A stretch of DNA of 64,000 bases from Shimia_B sp038525525 (GTDB taxonomy: Bacteria > Pseudomonadota > Alphaproteobacteria > Rhodobacterales > Rhodobacteraceae): assembly GCA_038525525.1 (NCBI GenBank), contig JBCBHO010000003.1, positions 124,001 through 188,000 on the forward strand, given 5' to 3'. How positions within the stretch are numbered: position 1 is the first letter of the stretch; each line of letters opens with the position of its first letter. The notes below the pieces were generated by a model. The model was not told the origin of the DNA. It saw only the letters and a list, made by a program, of their open reading frames with translations, and made no database searches. This document shows, in pieces, positions 39,463 to 48,380 of this stretch. The position numbers and the translations under genes are program-made.

Positions 39463-39549
39463 CCACCTTCCCTCCGCCGGTATAAGCCGGTTCAGGTTCA
39501 ACGGGTTCGCATGATGCATCTCAGCCCAGCCGGGCACCCCGAGGTGTGG
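39463..39549 (-). promoter_or_regulatory. TPP riboswitch (THI element)
   Basis: On the minus strand the conserved blocks occur in order: CTCGGGGTGCCC, then GGCTGAGATGC, then ACCCGTTGAACCTGA, then CCGG..TATACCGGCGGAGGGA. These form the thi-box three-way junction; the CCACACCTC and GGGAAGGTGG ends can pair as the closing stem. It lies 44-130 nt upstream of thiB, so thiamine pyrophosphate should repress thiBPQ, probably by masking the GGAGG site. Confidence 0.95.
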
Positions 39550-39626
39550 CAGACCATAGCGAGATCGGCTGGGACGGCAAGCCGCGGCGTCTTGCCGAGG
39601 CCCGGGCCCCCGGCTACACGGCTCTT

Positions 39627-40739
39627 ATGAGTATGAATTCCTTCGGACATCTCTTTCGCGTGACCACCTGGGGCGAAAGCCATGGCCCGGCCCTCGGATG
39701 CACCGTGGATGGATGCCCCCCGGGGGTACCGGTGAGCGAAGACGCGCTGCAGGTCTGGCTCGACCGGAGGAAGCCCGGGCAATCGAAATACACCACCCAG
39801 CGGCGAGAGCCTGATGCCGTGCGCATCCTCTCGGGCGTCTTCGAGGGGGTGACCACGGGCACGCCTGTCCAGCTCATGATCGAGAACACCGACCAGCGGT
39901 CGAAGGATTACGGCGACATCGCCGAAAAGTTTCGCCCCGGCCATGCCGATATCACCTACTGGCAGAAATACGGCGTGCGGGATTACCGCGGCGGCGGGCG
40001 CTCCTCCGCGCGGGAGACGGCGGCACGGGTGGCCGCGGGCGGGCTCGCCCGCGCAGCCCTCTCGGCGCTCTGCCCGGGGATGGAGATCGTGGGCTACATG
40101 GTCCAGATGGGCCCCCACGGCATCGACCGCGCGCGCTTCGACTGGGAAGAGATCGGACAGAATCCGTTCTGGGTGCCGGATGCCCGGGCCGCCGCGGATT
40201 GGGCAGGCTACCTCGACGACCTGCGCAAGAGCGGAAATTCCTGCGGCGCGGTCATCGAAGTGACGGCGAAAAACCCGCCGCCGGGCCTCGGCGCGCCGAT
40301 CTACGGCAAGCTCGACACCGAGCTTGGCGCCGCCATGCTCTCGATCAACGCCGTGAAGGGCGTCGAGATCGGGGAAGGCATGGCCGCCGCCGCACTCACG
40401 GGTGATGCAAACGCAGACGAGATCCGCATGGGGCCTGACGGCCCGGTCTACAGTTCCAACCATGCCGGCGGCATTCTCGGCGGTATCTCCACGGGACAGG
40501 ACATCACCGTGCGCTTCGCGGTGAAGCCCACGAGCTCCATCCTCACGCCGCGCGCCACGATCACGAAGTCAGGCCAAGAGACCGAGATCATCACCAAGGG
40601 CAGGCATGACCCCTGCGTTGGCATCCGTGCCGTGCCCGTGGGCGAGGCGATGATGGCCTGCGTGCTCCTTGACCATGTGCTCCTGAACCGCGGCCAGACT
40701 GGCAGCGCGCCCTATCAGAGCCTGGGCACGATCGGGTAG
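39627..40739 (+). CDS. aroC: Chorismate synthase
   Basis: A 370-residue FMN-dependent lyase that makes chorismate from EPSP, the last shikimate-pathway step. It starts 'MSMNSFGHLFRVTTWGESHG', and the family signatures 'GRSSARETAARVAAGG' and 'GDANADEIRMG' with 'SSNHAGGILGGIS' are all present. ATG 39627 is chosen (ATG 39633 is also possible); the frame is open further upstream through the riboswitch region. It is divergent from thiBPQ and followed by a hairpin at 40746-40765. Confidence 0.97.
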   Translation: MSMNSFGHLFRVTTWGESHGPALGCTVDGCPPGVPVSEDALQVWLDRRKPGQSKYTTQRREPDAVRILSGVFEGVTTGTPVQLMIENTDQRSKDYGDIAEKFRPGHADITYWQKYGVRDYRGGGRSSARETAARVAAGGLARAALSALCPGMEIVGYMVQMGPHGIDRARFDWEEIGQNPFWVPDARAAADWAGYLDDLRKSGNSCGAVIEVTAKNPPPGLGAPIYGKLDTELGAAMLSINAVKGVEIGEGMAAAALTGDANADEIRMGPDGPVYSSNHAGGILGGISTGQDITVRFAVKPTSSILTPRATITKSGQETEIITKGRHDPCVGIRAVPVGEAMMACVLLDHVLLNRGQTGSAPYQSLGTIG

Positions 40740-40745
40740 GCCGGA

Positions 40746-40765
40746 TTGAGGGGCCAGCCCCTCAA
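40746..40765 (+). terminator. Palindromic hairpin after aroC
   Basis: TTGAGGGGCCAGCCCCTCAA is a perfect inverted repeat starting 7 nt after the aroC stop. There is no downstream T-run, so termination would be weak or Rho-assisted. Confidence 0.5.
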
Positions 40766-40773
40766 ACTCCCCG

Positions 40774-40837
40774 AGGTACGAGGCACAAAGAAGCCTGGTG
40801 GGCCGCGAAACCCGCGCATGTCTCGTCCCCCGTACCC
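40774..40837. repeat. Dispersed repeat copy with inverted partner
   Basis: The 22-mer at 40774-40795 (core GGTACGAGGCACAAAGA) matches 50958-50979 at 19 of 22 positions. A degenerate inverted copy lies at 40820-40837, so this site is itself an imperfect palindrome. Both full copies are just downstream of genes. The wider genome would be needed to define the family. Confidence 0.4.
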
Positions 40838-40845
40838 CCGCAAGC

Positions 40846-41259
40846 TCAGGCGCTGGCGGCGGTGAGCGCTGTATCCATGAGCGCTTGGATGTCAGCCTTC
40901 CGCGTGCCTGCCACGATGCGGCCGAGCTCGTCCTCGCCTTTCAGCACGACGAGCGTGGAGCGGCGTGGAATGCGCAGGTCCTGCACGATCTGCGCGTTCT
41001 TGTGGTCATCCCAGTCGAGGCGCACGAAGGTGACGGCCTCGGCATAGGCCGGGTTCTCGCCCATGAGCGCATTGATCGTCCGCTCCTGACTGCGGCAGGT
41101 GGTGCACCAATCCGCGGCCACGTCGAGAAAGACGGTCTCTCCCGCCGCGAGGCGGTCGCGCACAAGGCCGGGGATGTAGTCGACCCAGCCAGTGGCGCCC
41201 TTGGCGCGGGTGGCGAGTGGCGCAGCCGCGGCGGCGAGGAGGAAGGTACGGCGGTGCAT
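40846..41259 (-). CDS. Exported thioredoxin-fold protein
   Basis: A 137-residue protein with a Tat-like signal ('HRRTFLLAAAAAPLA') and a thioredoxin domain carrying WCTTC (about residues 51-55) in 'DVAADWCTTCRSQE', as in the C-terminal domain of DsbD. It sits 11 nt downstream of a CcdA-like membrane gene on the same strand. That pair mimics a split DsbD that moves reducing power from cytoplasmic thioredoxin to the periplasm, for example for cytochrome c maturation. Confidence 0.85.
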   Translation of the reverse strand: MHRRTFLLAAAAAPLATRAKGATGWVDYIPGLVRDRLAAGETVFLDVAADWCTTCRSQERTINALMGENPAYAEAVTFVRLDWDDHKNAQIVQDLRIPRRSTLVVLKGEDELGRIVAGTRKADIQALMDTALTAASA

Positions 41260-41270
41260 GGATTTCTCCT

Positions 41271-41984
41271 TCAGAAGCGGACCGAAAGGTCCTGTAGCCA
41301 GACGGGCAGCGTGTCGAGCGCCCAGATTTCGATCATGTGGTGGACCTTGAAGAGGATGCCCATGCCGACGACGACGAGGATCACTCCCATGAGCGGGCGG
41401 GCATAGGCCGCCATCCGGCGCATGGCCGCGGCGCGCCCGCGCAGCGCCGATTGCGCTCCGTAGCCGAGCGCCAGGATGATGGTGGAGACGCCCAGCGCGA
41501 AGCTCGCCATGATCGCCGTGGCCCAGCCGAGGCTCTGCCCGGTGGAGGCCAGCGCGATGGCGCCGCCCAGCGTCGGGCCCACGCAGGGGCTCCAGACCGC
41601 GCCGAGAAGCGCGCCGGTGAGGAACTGGCCGCGCAGAGAGCCCCCGTCCATCCCGTCGAGCTGGGCATCGGCGGAGCCCGCGAAGCCGCCCGTGGCAGTG
41701 GCAAAACGCGCCGAGAAGCGAGGGACCAGCAGGACGAGGCCGAAAAGGATCATGAGGACCGCGCCGGCATTGGCGATCGTCTCCGCGTCGATGCCCAACG
41801 CGTAGCCGAAGGCGGAAATGCCCACACCCAGCGCCACGAAGGCAAGGCTCATGCCCGCCGCGAGTGCCAGCGGCCCCGCTCGGGAAGCCTGCAGCGCCGA
41901 GGCAAGCACGATGGGCAGCACAGGCACGACGCAGGGATTGATCAGCGTGAGCAGCCCGGCGAGATATCCGAAGACGAGGTCCAT
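41271..41984 (-). CDS. CcdA/DsbD-like transmembrane thiol transporter
   Basis: A 237-residue six-span protein. The N-terminal 'AGLLTLINPCVVPVLPIVLA' holds the first redox cysteine, and 'GAVWSPCVGPTLGGAI' in the fourth span holds the second, matching CcdA and the membrane domain of DsbD. It passes electrons to periplasmic thioredoxins, most likely the product of the adjacent downstream gene. The petABC cytochromes in this window are plausible beneficiaries. Confidence 0.88.
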   Translation of the reverse strand: MDLVFGYLAGLLTLINPCVVPVLPIVLASALQASRAGPLALAAGMSLAFVALGVGISAFGYALGIDAETIANAGAVLMILFGLVLLVPRFSARFATATGGFAGSADAQLDGMDGGSLRGQFLTGALLGAVWSPCVGPTLGGAIALASTGQSLGWATAIMASFALGVSTIILALGYGAQSALRGRAAAMRRMAAYARPLMGVILVVVGMGILFKVHHMIEIWALDTLPVWLQDLSVRF

Positions 41985-42035
41985 CCCCGTCTCATGCCCG
42001 ATCCTGACCCGCCTGTCAGCTTTGCTACGTCCTGA

Positions 42036-42947
42036 TCACCGGGCTGTGTTTGGCCGTGTGTCCGGCGTATGGTTCGCTGTGCGCGCGCTCGCGCGGGAAG
42101 TCTGCACAGCGAGGATCGCCCCGGCGATGAGCACGACCCCCGCGACGTCGGTGAGGCTCAACGCCTCGCCCAGCATGAGCGCGGCGATGGCCACGCCGAA
42201 AAACGGATTGAGGAAGTGGAACGTCGCGGCCTTCACCGCGCCGATGCGCGCCACGAGGTGAAACCAGATGAGCGTCGCGAGGAGCCCTGGCACCAGGGTG
42301 GTATAGACGAAGGCCGCCGTGAGGCGCGGGGTCCAGGTGACCTCCCAAGTCTCGAGCGCGAGCCCCGCGGGGAGAAGTGCCGTGGCACCGATGAGCATCT
42401 GCAGGCCCACGATGGCCATGTAGTTGCCCCCGCTCGAGGCCTGCCGCAGGGCCAGCGTGGCCGCCGTGAGCGCGATGACTCCGAGGATACAAAGCGCGAT
42501 GCCGAAGCTATCCGCGCCGCCGCCGAGCCGTGCCCCCATGATGAGGATGACGCCGCCTGTACCTACCACGAGCCCTCCGACGCCCGCCGCGCCCACGCGC
42601 TCCCGAAAAAGGATCCAGCCGGCCCCGGCCACGAGGAGCGGCATGGCCGAGGCGATGATGGCCGCGAGCGAGGCCTCCACGCTCTGCATGGCCACGAAGT
42701 TGAGGCCGAGATAGAGCGCGTTCTGGCAGATGCCGAAGAGGATGGTTGCCCGCCATTGCGCCGATGAGAGCCGAAAGCTCTGCCCCAGCACCCAGGCAAG
42801 CCCGCAGGCCAGCGCGCCGGACAGGAAAAAACGGAGCGAGAGGATCAGGAGCGGCGGCGCGCTTTCGACGATGATGCGCGCCGAGGTGAACGCGGAGGAC
42901 CACGCGAGGGCGAACACGAGGCCGAGACAGATCGCACGGATATCCAT
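42036..42947 (-). CDS. EamA-family (DMT) transporter
   Basis: A 303-residue protein with ten hydrophobic spans arranged as two EamA repeats. The first is residues about 5-140 ('CLGLVFALAWSSAFTSARI'), the second about 150-285 ('LVARIGAVKAATFHFLNPFF' near its end). Such proteins usually export amino acids or other small metabolites; the substrate is unknown. It stands alone between the CcdA-like and VOC genes. The last 18 residues are a polar tail. Confidence 0.85.
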   Translation of the reverse strand: MDIRAICLGLVFALAWSSAFTSARIIVESAPPLLILSLRFFLSGALACGLAWVLGQSFRLSSAQWRATILFGICQNALYLGLNFVAMQSVEASLAAIIASAMPLLVAGAGWILFRERVGAAGVGGLVVGTGGVILIMGARLGGGADSFGIALCILGVIALTAATLALRQASSGGNYMAIVGLQMLIGATALLPAGLALETWEVTWTPRLTAAFVYTTLVPGLLATLIWFHLVARIGAVKAATFHFLNPFFGVAIAALMLGEALSLTDVAGVVLIAGAILAVQTSRASARTANHTPDTRPNTAR

Positions 42948-42998
42948 CCCCGCGCCATACGCGCCCCAGCCCCCGGGGGCCAGAGCCCGCGCGCGATG

Positions 42999-43379
42999 TC
43001 AGGCGGCAGGCTCCCAGAGCTCGATCGGGTTGCCCTCCGGATCGTGGATGCGTGCGAAGCGGCCGGTATCGTTGTCCCATTCGCCCGGGCGAGTTTCGAC
43101 GCGGATGCCCGTGGCGGTGAGCTCTTCGATCATGGCGGCGAGATTGTCGACGCGAAAATTCAGCATGAAAGACTGGTCTTGGCGGCCGAAATACGTGCTC
43201 CGCTCGGCATAGGGCGCAAAGATCGTGGGGCCCGGCGCCTGCTGCCAGACCACGTCATCGGAGCGCCCGATCCCCAGCACATCGCGGTACCACGCGCGCA
43301 TCTTGCCGGGATTGCGGGCCCGGATGAAGAACCCGCCAATTCCGGAGACCTTGGCCGAATTCACTTCACGTACATGCAT
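42999..43379 (-). CDS. VOC-family (glyoxalase-like) protein
   Basis: A 126-residue single-domain vicinal-oxygen-chelate protein. 'GIGGFFIRARNPGKMRAWY' opens the fold, 'FMLNFRVDNLAAMIEELTAT' is the central strand-helix, and 'ARIHDPEGNPIELWEP' is the C-terminal metal-ligand Glu motif. Members include dioxygenases, glyoxalases and antibiotic-binding proteins, and this one cannot be narrowed. It is monocistronic between EamA and HU. Confidence 0.85.
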   Translation of the reverse strand: MHVREVNSAKVSGIGGFFIRARNPGKMRAWYRDVLGIGRSDDVVWQQAPGPTIFAPYAERSTYFGRQDQSFMLNFRVDNLAAMIEELTATGIRVETRPGEWDNDTGRFARIHDPEGNPIELWEPAA

Positions 43380-43449
43380 GTCTCTCTCCTCTGGTTAATC
43401 GTGCTTACCCGCAGAAAGCTTGCCAAAGGCTTAACCATGAAGAGACGAA

Positions 43450-43480
43450 GAAGGCCGCTCGCGCGGGGCGAACGGCCTTC
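43450..43480 (-). terminator. Hairpin terminator after HU gene
   Basis: GAAGGCCG (43450-43457) and CGGCCTTC (43473-43480) form an 8-bp stem about 20 nt beyond the HU stop. On the minus strand it is followed by TTCGTCTCTTC. Moderate T content makes termination likely but not certain. Confidence 0.65.
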
Positions 43481-43500
43481 GTAAAATCGGGGGTCGGCGT

Positions 43501-43788
43501 TTAGCCGTTGACGCTTTCCTTCAGCGCCTTGGCGATCGTCATCTTGACGACCTTGTCGGCGTCTTTCTTGATCTGCTCGCCGGTGGCCGGGTTGCGGACC
43601 ATGCGCTCGGGGCGCTCACGGCAGTAGATCTTGCCCACGCCGGGCAGCGTGACGGCACCGCCGCCGGACACTTCCTTGGTGATGACGTCGCAGACAGCGT
43701 CGAGTGCGGCACCAGCGGATTTCTTGTCGCTGTCCATCGCGTCTGCGAGGGCGGCCACGAGCTGGGTCTTGGTCATTGGTTTGGCCAT
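43501..43788 (-). CDS. HU-family DNA-binding protein
   Basis: A 95-residue histone-like protein. It has the HU dimerisation helices ('MTKTQLVAALADAMD'), a central strand 'AVTLPGVGKIYCRERPER' and the DNA-arm 'RNPATGEQIKKDADKVVK'. It bends DNA and organises the nucleoid. ATG 43788 follows GGAGACAACAAC. It is monocistronic with its own terminator. The arm fits the HU/IHF family, but the cysteine in 'KIYCRERPER' is unusual. Confidence 0.93.
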   Translation of the reverse strand: MAKPMTKTQLVAALADAMDSDKKSAGAALDAVCDVITKEVSGGGAVTLPGVGKIYCRERPERMVRNPATGEQIKKDADKVVKMTIAKALKESVNG

Positions 43789-43930
43789 GTTGTTGTCTCC
43801 TTCACTGCCCAAATCTCGGGCCTCATGTGCGGAGACTAGCGTCATGTTGGGGCATCACACAAGAATTAGTGGCGCAAAAAGCCTTGAACCATGCGATTTT
43901 TCACGTCCTAACGTGGCGGGAAGGCCGCGA

Positions 43931-45409
43931 TCAGAGGAACGCGGTCTCCTCGAAGGAGCGCAACTTGCGGCTGTGGATGCGCTCGAGCGGCATGTCGCGG
44001 ATCGTTTCCATGGCGCGAATACCGATCTTGAGATGCCGCGCGACCTGCGTCCGGTAAAAATCCGTGGCCATGCCCGGCAGCTTCAGCTCGCCGTGGAGCG
44101 GCTTGTCGGAGACGCAGAGCAGCGTGCCGTAGGGGACGCGGAAGCGGTAGCCGTTGGCGGCGATGGTGGCGCTTTCCATGTCGAGCGCAATCGCGCGGGA
44201 TTGGCTGAGCCGCTGCACCGGGCCGGACTGGTCGCGCAGCTCCCAGTTCCTGTTGTCGATCGTGGCCACAGTCCCCGTCCGCATGAGCCGCTTGAGCTCA
44301 AAGCCCTCGAGCCCTGAAACCTCTGCCACCGCGCTTTCGAGCGAGGTCTGGATTTCAGCCAGCGCCGGGATCGGGACCCAGACGGGCAGATCATCGTCGA
44401 GCACGTGATCCTCGCGCAGGTAGCCGTGGCCGAGCACGAAATCGCCAAGCTGCTGGGAGTTCCGTAGCCCCGCGCAATGCCCCACCATCAGCCACGCATG
44501 GGGGCGGAGTACGGCGATATGGTCCGTGGCGGTCTTCGCGTTGGAAGGCCCGACCCCGATATTGACGAGCGTGATCCCCGCCCCGCCCTCGCGCTTGAGG
44601 TGATAGGTGGGCATCTGCGGCAGCTTTGCGGGCGGCTCTATGAGACCGTCGGGCGTCGTGATGACTTGGTCACCGGTGGCCACGAAAGCGGTGTAGCCCG
44701 AGGCAGGGTCGCCGATCTTCTCGCGGGCATAGGCTTCGAACTCCTCCACGTAGAACTGGTAGTTGGTGAAGAGCACGTGGTTCTGGAAGTGATCGGGATC
44801 TGTGGCGGTGTAGTGGCTCAGGCGGGCCAGCGAATAGTCGATCCGCTGGGCGGTGAAGGGCGCGAGCGGCCCGGCCCCGTCCGGGTAATTGTAGCCGTAG
44901 CCGTTTACGATCTCGTCATTGGTGGTCGAGAGATCCGGCACGTCGAAGACGTCGCGTAGCGTGAAAGGCGCGGCCCCTTCCTGTGGCACCACGAGATCGG
45001 CTTGGCCGGCCACCGCGAAATGCACGGGCATCGGCGTGGTCGAGGGCCCGATCATGACCCGGATGCCGTGATTCTCCATGAGCAGCTTGAGCTGTTGGCG
45101 CAGGTAATTGCCGAAAAGATCGGGCCGCGTGATCGTGGTGGCGTAGGTGCCGGGCTCCGCCACGTGGCCGAAGGAAAGCCGCGAATCCACGCTGGCATAG
45201 CTCGTCGTGGAAATCCGGATCTCCGGGTAGAAGGCACGCATCCGCGCGGTCGGCACATCGCCCGAGAGCGCCGCGGTGAAGCGCTCGGTGAGGAAGTGCA
45301 CCGAGGCGTCGTAGAGCTCCTCGAGGCGCGCGACGGCAGCGACAGGATCATCGAAGAAGGCGGCGGGCGGGAGGTCCGGCGTGGCGATGGGGCGGTTCTG
45401 GTCGTTCAT
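43931..45409 (-). CDS. amn: AMP nucleosidase
   Basis: A 492-residue enzyme that splits AMP into adenine and ribose 5-phosphate. The N-terminal AMP-nucleosidase domain ('TTSYASVDSRLSFGHVAEPG') is followed by a nucleoside-phosphorylase-like domain ('GGAGITLVNIGVGPSNAKT', 'RPHAWLMVGHCAGLRNSQ', and 'ALDMESATIAANGYRFRVPY' with the catalytic Glu). The length matches the E. coli enzyme. ATG 45409 is the start; the upstream frame is not family-like. It lies 69 nt downstream of adenine deaminase on the same strand. Confidence 0.95.
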   Translation of the reverse strand: MNDQNRPIATPDLPPAAFFDDPVAAVARLEELYDASVHFLTERFTAALSGDVPTARMRAFYPEIRISTTSYASVDSRLSFGHVAEPGTYATTITRPDLFGNYLRQQLKLLMENHGIRVMIGPSTTPMPVHFAVAGQADLVVPQEGAAPFTLRDVFDVPDLSTTNDEIVNGYGYNYPDGAGPLAPFTAQRIDYSLARLSHYTATDPDHFQNHVLFTNYQFYVEEFEAYAREKIGDPASGYTAFVATGDQVITTPDGLIEPPAKLPQMPTYHLKREGGAGITLVNIGVGPSNAKTATDHIAVLRPHAWLMVGHCAGLRNSQQLGDFVLGHGYLREDHVLDDDLPVWVPIPALAEIQTSLESAVAEVSGLEGFELKRLMRTGTVATIDNRNWELRDQSGPVQRLSQSRAIALDMESATIAANGYRFRVPYGTLLCVSDKPLHGELKLPGMATDFYRTQVARHLKIGIRAMETIRDMPLERIHSRKLRSFEETAFL

Positions 45410-45478
45410 ATCGGGTCCTACGGATGGTCCACCGCGCGGATCGCGGCGAGGCAAGAGTATCATCGAAGCGGTGGGCGC

Positions 45479-47272
45479 TTATGACACTTCCTCAAAGAGC
45501 GGCACAAGCTCGAAGCTCCGGACATCCACGAGACCGAGATCGGAGATGCGCAGCTCCGGGATGACGACGAGCGCGAGCAGCGAATGCTGCATGTTGGCGT
45601 TGTTGAGCGAGCAGCCGGCGGCTTTCATCGCCGCGAGGATCGCGTCGGCCTTCTCGGCCACCTCGGCGGCGGGCGCATCCGACATCAGCCCCGCGATCGG
45701 CAGTTCCACGAGGGCGGCCTCCAGGCCATCGCGGAAGACGCACATGCCCCCGCCCACCTCGGCGAGCCTGTTGGCGGCGGCAGCCATGTTGGCCCGGTCG
45801 GTGCCCACGACGATCATGTGATGACTGTCATGCGCCACGGTGGACGCCATGGCCATGGGACCTGCGTAACCGAAGCCCGAAACGAAGGCATTCGTCACGC
45901 CGCCTGTGGCGCGGTGGCGCTCCACAAGGGCGATCTGGCAGACGTCGCCCTCCGCCTCCACGAGGCCGTTTTCCACCGGCAGCTCAGCGCTCAGCGCCTT
46001 CGTCGGCGCCTTGTTCTCAACGACGCCGATAACCCGGGCCGTGACGCGGTTGGCGCCCTCGGGCGCGCGGATCTCGAAATCCTCGGCGGTCTTGGCGGCG
46101 CCCATATGGACCGTCTGCCGCGCGCTTGCGGGCCAGTTGAAATGCGGGCAGTCGACCTTGAGCGCGCCCGCTTCGGCGACGGTGACGCCACGGGCGATGA
46201 CATGCTCGATGGGGAGTTCTTCGAGGCTCGAGGTCAGGATGAGATCGGCGCGGCGGCCCGGCGCGATGGAGCCGAGCTCCCGCTCGAGGCCGAAATGCGT
46301 GGCAGTGTTGATCGTGGCCATCTGCAAAGCGATCAGGGGATCACAGCCGTAGGCAATCGCATGGCGCACGACGCGGTCCATGTGCCCGTCGCGCACCAGC
46401 GTCCCTGCGAAGCAGTCATCCGTACACAGGATGAAGCTGCGTGGATCCATGCCCTTTTCCGTCAACGCCGTGATCTGGCTTTCCACGTCGTACCAGGCAG
46501 AGCCCAGGCGGAGCATGGCACGCATGCCCTGCCGCGTGCGCGCGATGGCATCGGCCTCGGAGGTGCCTTCATGGTCATCCGCCGGCCCGCCCGCGGCGTA
46601 GGCATGGAAGGCAGGCCCGAGATCGGGCGACGCGTAATGCCCCCCCACCGTCTTGCCCGCCGCCTGCGTGGCCGCGATCTCGGCCAGCATTTGTGCGTCG
46701 CCGTTCACGACACCGGGGAAATTCATCATCTCGCCCAGCCCAATGATGCCGGGCCAGGCCATGGCCTCGGCCACGTCCTCCGCGGTGATCTCGAACCCGG
46801 TGGTCTCAAGCCCTGGCGCGGAGGGCGCGCAGGAGGGCATCTGGGTGAAGATGTTCACGGGCTGCATCAGCGCCTCGTCATGCATCATGCGCACGCCCTC
46901 GAGGCCCATCACGTTGGCGATCTCGTGGGGGTCGGTGAACATCGTCGTCGTGCCGTGAGGGATGACGGCGGCGGCGAACTCAGCAGGGGTGAGCATGCCG
47001 CTCTCGATGTGCATGTGCCCGTCGCAGAGGCCGGGAACGGCGAAGCGTCCGCCCGCGTCGATCACCTCTGTCTCCGGCCCCACGCAATGCGCGGCATCGG
47101 GCCCCACATAGGCAAAGCGGGCCGCGGCGATTGCGATCTCCCAGTCGAGCACCTCGCGGGTATGCACGTTGACCACGCGCGCGCCCCGGATCACGCGATC
47201 TGCCGCTGCGCGCCCCGCGGCCACCGCCACGAGATGCGGCGCGACCTCTGCCCATGTCTTGAGTTGTTCCAT
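45479..47272 (-). CDS. ade: Adenine deaminase
   Basis: A 597-residue amidohydrolase that turns adenine into hypoxanthine and ammonia. The metal-binding 'CDGHMHIESG' (H86, H88) and 'PHGTTTMFTDPHEIANV' are diagnostic of the Ade family, and 'MQHSLLALVVIPELRISD' marks its C-terminus. The frame continues upstream to 48028, but that part is antisense to the topoisomerase gene; ATG 47272 is the family start. Upstream of amn on the same strand, it would use the adenine released by that enzyme. Confidence 0.95.
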   Translation of the reverse strand: MEQLKTWAEVAPHLVAVAAGRAAADRVIRGARVVNVHTREVLDWEIAIAAARFAYVGPDAAHCVGPETEVIDAGGRFAVPGLCDGHMHIESGMLTPAEFAAAVIPHGTTTMFTDPHEIANVMGLEGVRMMHDEALMQPVNIFTQMPSCAPSAPGLETTGFEITAEDVAEAMAWPGIIGLGEMMNFPGVVNGDAQMLAEIAATQAAGKTVGGHYASPDLGPAFHAYAAGGPADDHEGTSEADAIARTRQGMRAMLRLGSAWYDVESQITALTEKGMDPRSFILCTDDCFAGTLVRDGHMDRVVRHAIAYGCDPLIALQMATINTATHFGLERELGSIAPGRRADLILTSSLEELPIEHVIARGVTVAEAGALKVDCPHFNWPASARQTVHMGAAKTAEDFEIRAPEGANRVTARVIGVVENKAPTKALSAELPVENGLVEAEGDVCQIALVERHRATGGVTNAFVSGFGYAGPMAMASTVAHDSHHMIVVGTDRANMAAAANRLAEVGGGMCVFRDGLEAALVELPIAGLMSDAPAAEVAEKADAILAAMKAAGCSLNNANMQHSLLALVVIPELRISDLGLVDVRSFELVPLFEEVS

Positions 47273-47353
47273 GGCGCAGCATTTCACCGCCCGCAGGCGC
47301 CCGCAAGTGACATATCGATGAAACCCGACACCCCGCGTGCCGGTTGAGCACGC

Positions 47354-48325
47354 ATGGATGCCACCCTGCCTGCCTCCCTCGTCTGGTACCCCGATGACCG
47401 CCCGGGCATCACGCGCCGCCGCGCGGGCCGGGGCTGGAGCTACCGCGCCCCCGACGGGACGCGCATCGAGGACCGCCGGGAGCGACGCCGGATCGAGGCG
47501 CTGGCCGTGCCTCCGGCCTATGTGGATGTCTGGATCAGCCCGAAGCCCAACGGGCATCTTCTGGCCACTGGCCTCGATGCGCGGGAACGCAAGCAATACC
47601 GCTATCACCCCGACTGGATCGAGCACCGCGCCCGCACCAAGTTTGACGAGCTCGCGCGCTTCGGCGCTGCGCTGCCCGCGCTGCGGCGACGGCTGACGCG
47701 GGAATTGACCGAAGGCAGCCCCGCCGAACCCGCCTTCGCCATCGCCGCCTGCCTGCGCCTTATCGACCGGGCCGCGCTCCGCGTGGGGACGCCGGACTAC
47801 GCCGACGAGAACGAGACCTACGGCGCCACGACGCTGCGCGCCGATCACGTGAGCCTCGGGCGGGACGGCATTGCCGTGAGCTTTCCGGGCAAGGGCGGCG
47901 CACAGGTCGATAAGGCGCTGAAGGATGCCACGCTCCAGCGCGCGCTCGAGGCGCTCGAGGACCTCCCCGGCGCGGAGCTCATGGCCTACGATCCCGGCGA
48001 CGGGCCCCGCACGATCGGGCCTGATCATGTGAACGACTGGCTGCGCGATGCGACGGGGCAGGACGGGCTCACCGCCAAGACCTTCCGCACCTGGGCGGGC
48101 TCGGCGGCTGCGCTCGAGGTGGCACTCGCCACGCCGCAGCCCACGATCAAGGCCATGGCGGAGGCCGCGGCTCAGCGGCTACACAACACGCCCACGATCG
48201 CGCGCACGAGCTACATCCACCCCGATGTCATCGCGCTCGCCGAGCGCGATGCGCCGCCGGTGCCCGCGCGTCCGCACGGACTGCGCCGAGCCGAGCGCGC
48301 GCTCCTGGCGCTCCTCGGACGTTGA
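47354..48325 (+). CDS. DNA topoisomerase IB
   Basis: A 323-residue bacterial (poxvirus-like) type IB topoisomerase. The N-terminal DNA-binding domain ('RRRAGRGWSYRAPDGTRIED', 'YVDVWISPKPNGHLLATG') precedes the catalytic domain with the Arg in 'ALRVGTPDYADENETYGATT', the 'LTAKTFRTWAGS' segment and the nucleophilic Tyr in 'ARTSYIHPDV'. It relaxes supercoils through a 3'-phosphotyrosine. It is divergent from ade and independent of the aldolase operon that follows 55 nt later. Confidence 0.93.
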   Translation: MDATLPASLVWYPDDRPGITRRRAGRGWSYRAPDGTRIEDRRERRRIEALAVPPAYVDVWISPKPNGHLLATGLDARERKQYRYHPDWIEHRARTKFDELARFGAALPALRRRLTRELTEGSPAEPAFAIAACLRLIDRAALRVGTPDYADENETYGATTLRADHVSLGRDGIAVSFPGKGGAQVDKALKDATLQRALEALEDLPGAELMAYDPGDGPRTIGPDHVNDWLRDATGQDGLTAKTFRTWAGSAAALEVALATPQPTIKAMAEAAAQRLHNTPTIARTSYIHPDVIALAERDAPPVPARPHGLRRAERALLALLGR

Positions 48326-48380
48326 CGCGGGGCGCCCTGCGCTCCCACACTCGGGCCCGTAGAGCGAGGGAGCCCGGCCC

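Noticed and set aside
39498..40463. A 321-codon minus-strand frame over aroC
   Set aside because: It is the antisense shadow of chorismate synthase and crosses the riboswitch; no protein character.
47273..48028. Upstream extension of the adenine deaminase frame to an 849-residue protein
   Set aside because: The extra 252 codons are antisense to topoisomerase IB and have no family features; adenine deaminases start at the ATG at 47272.
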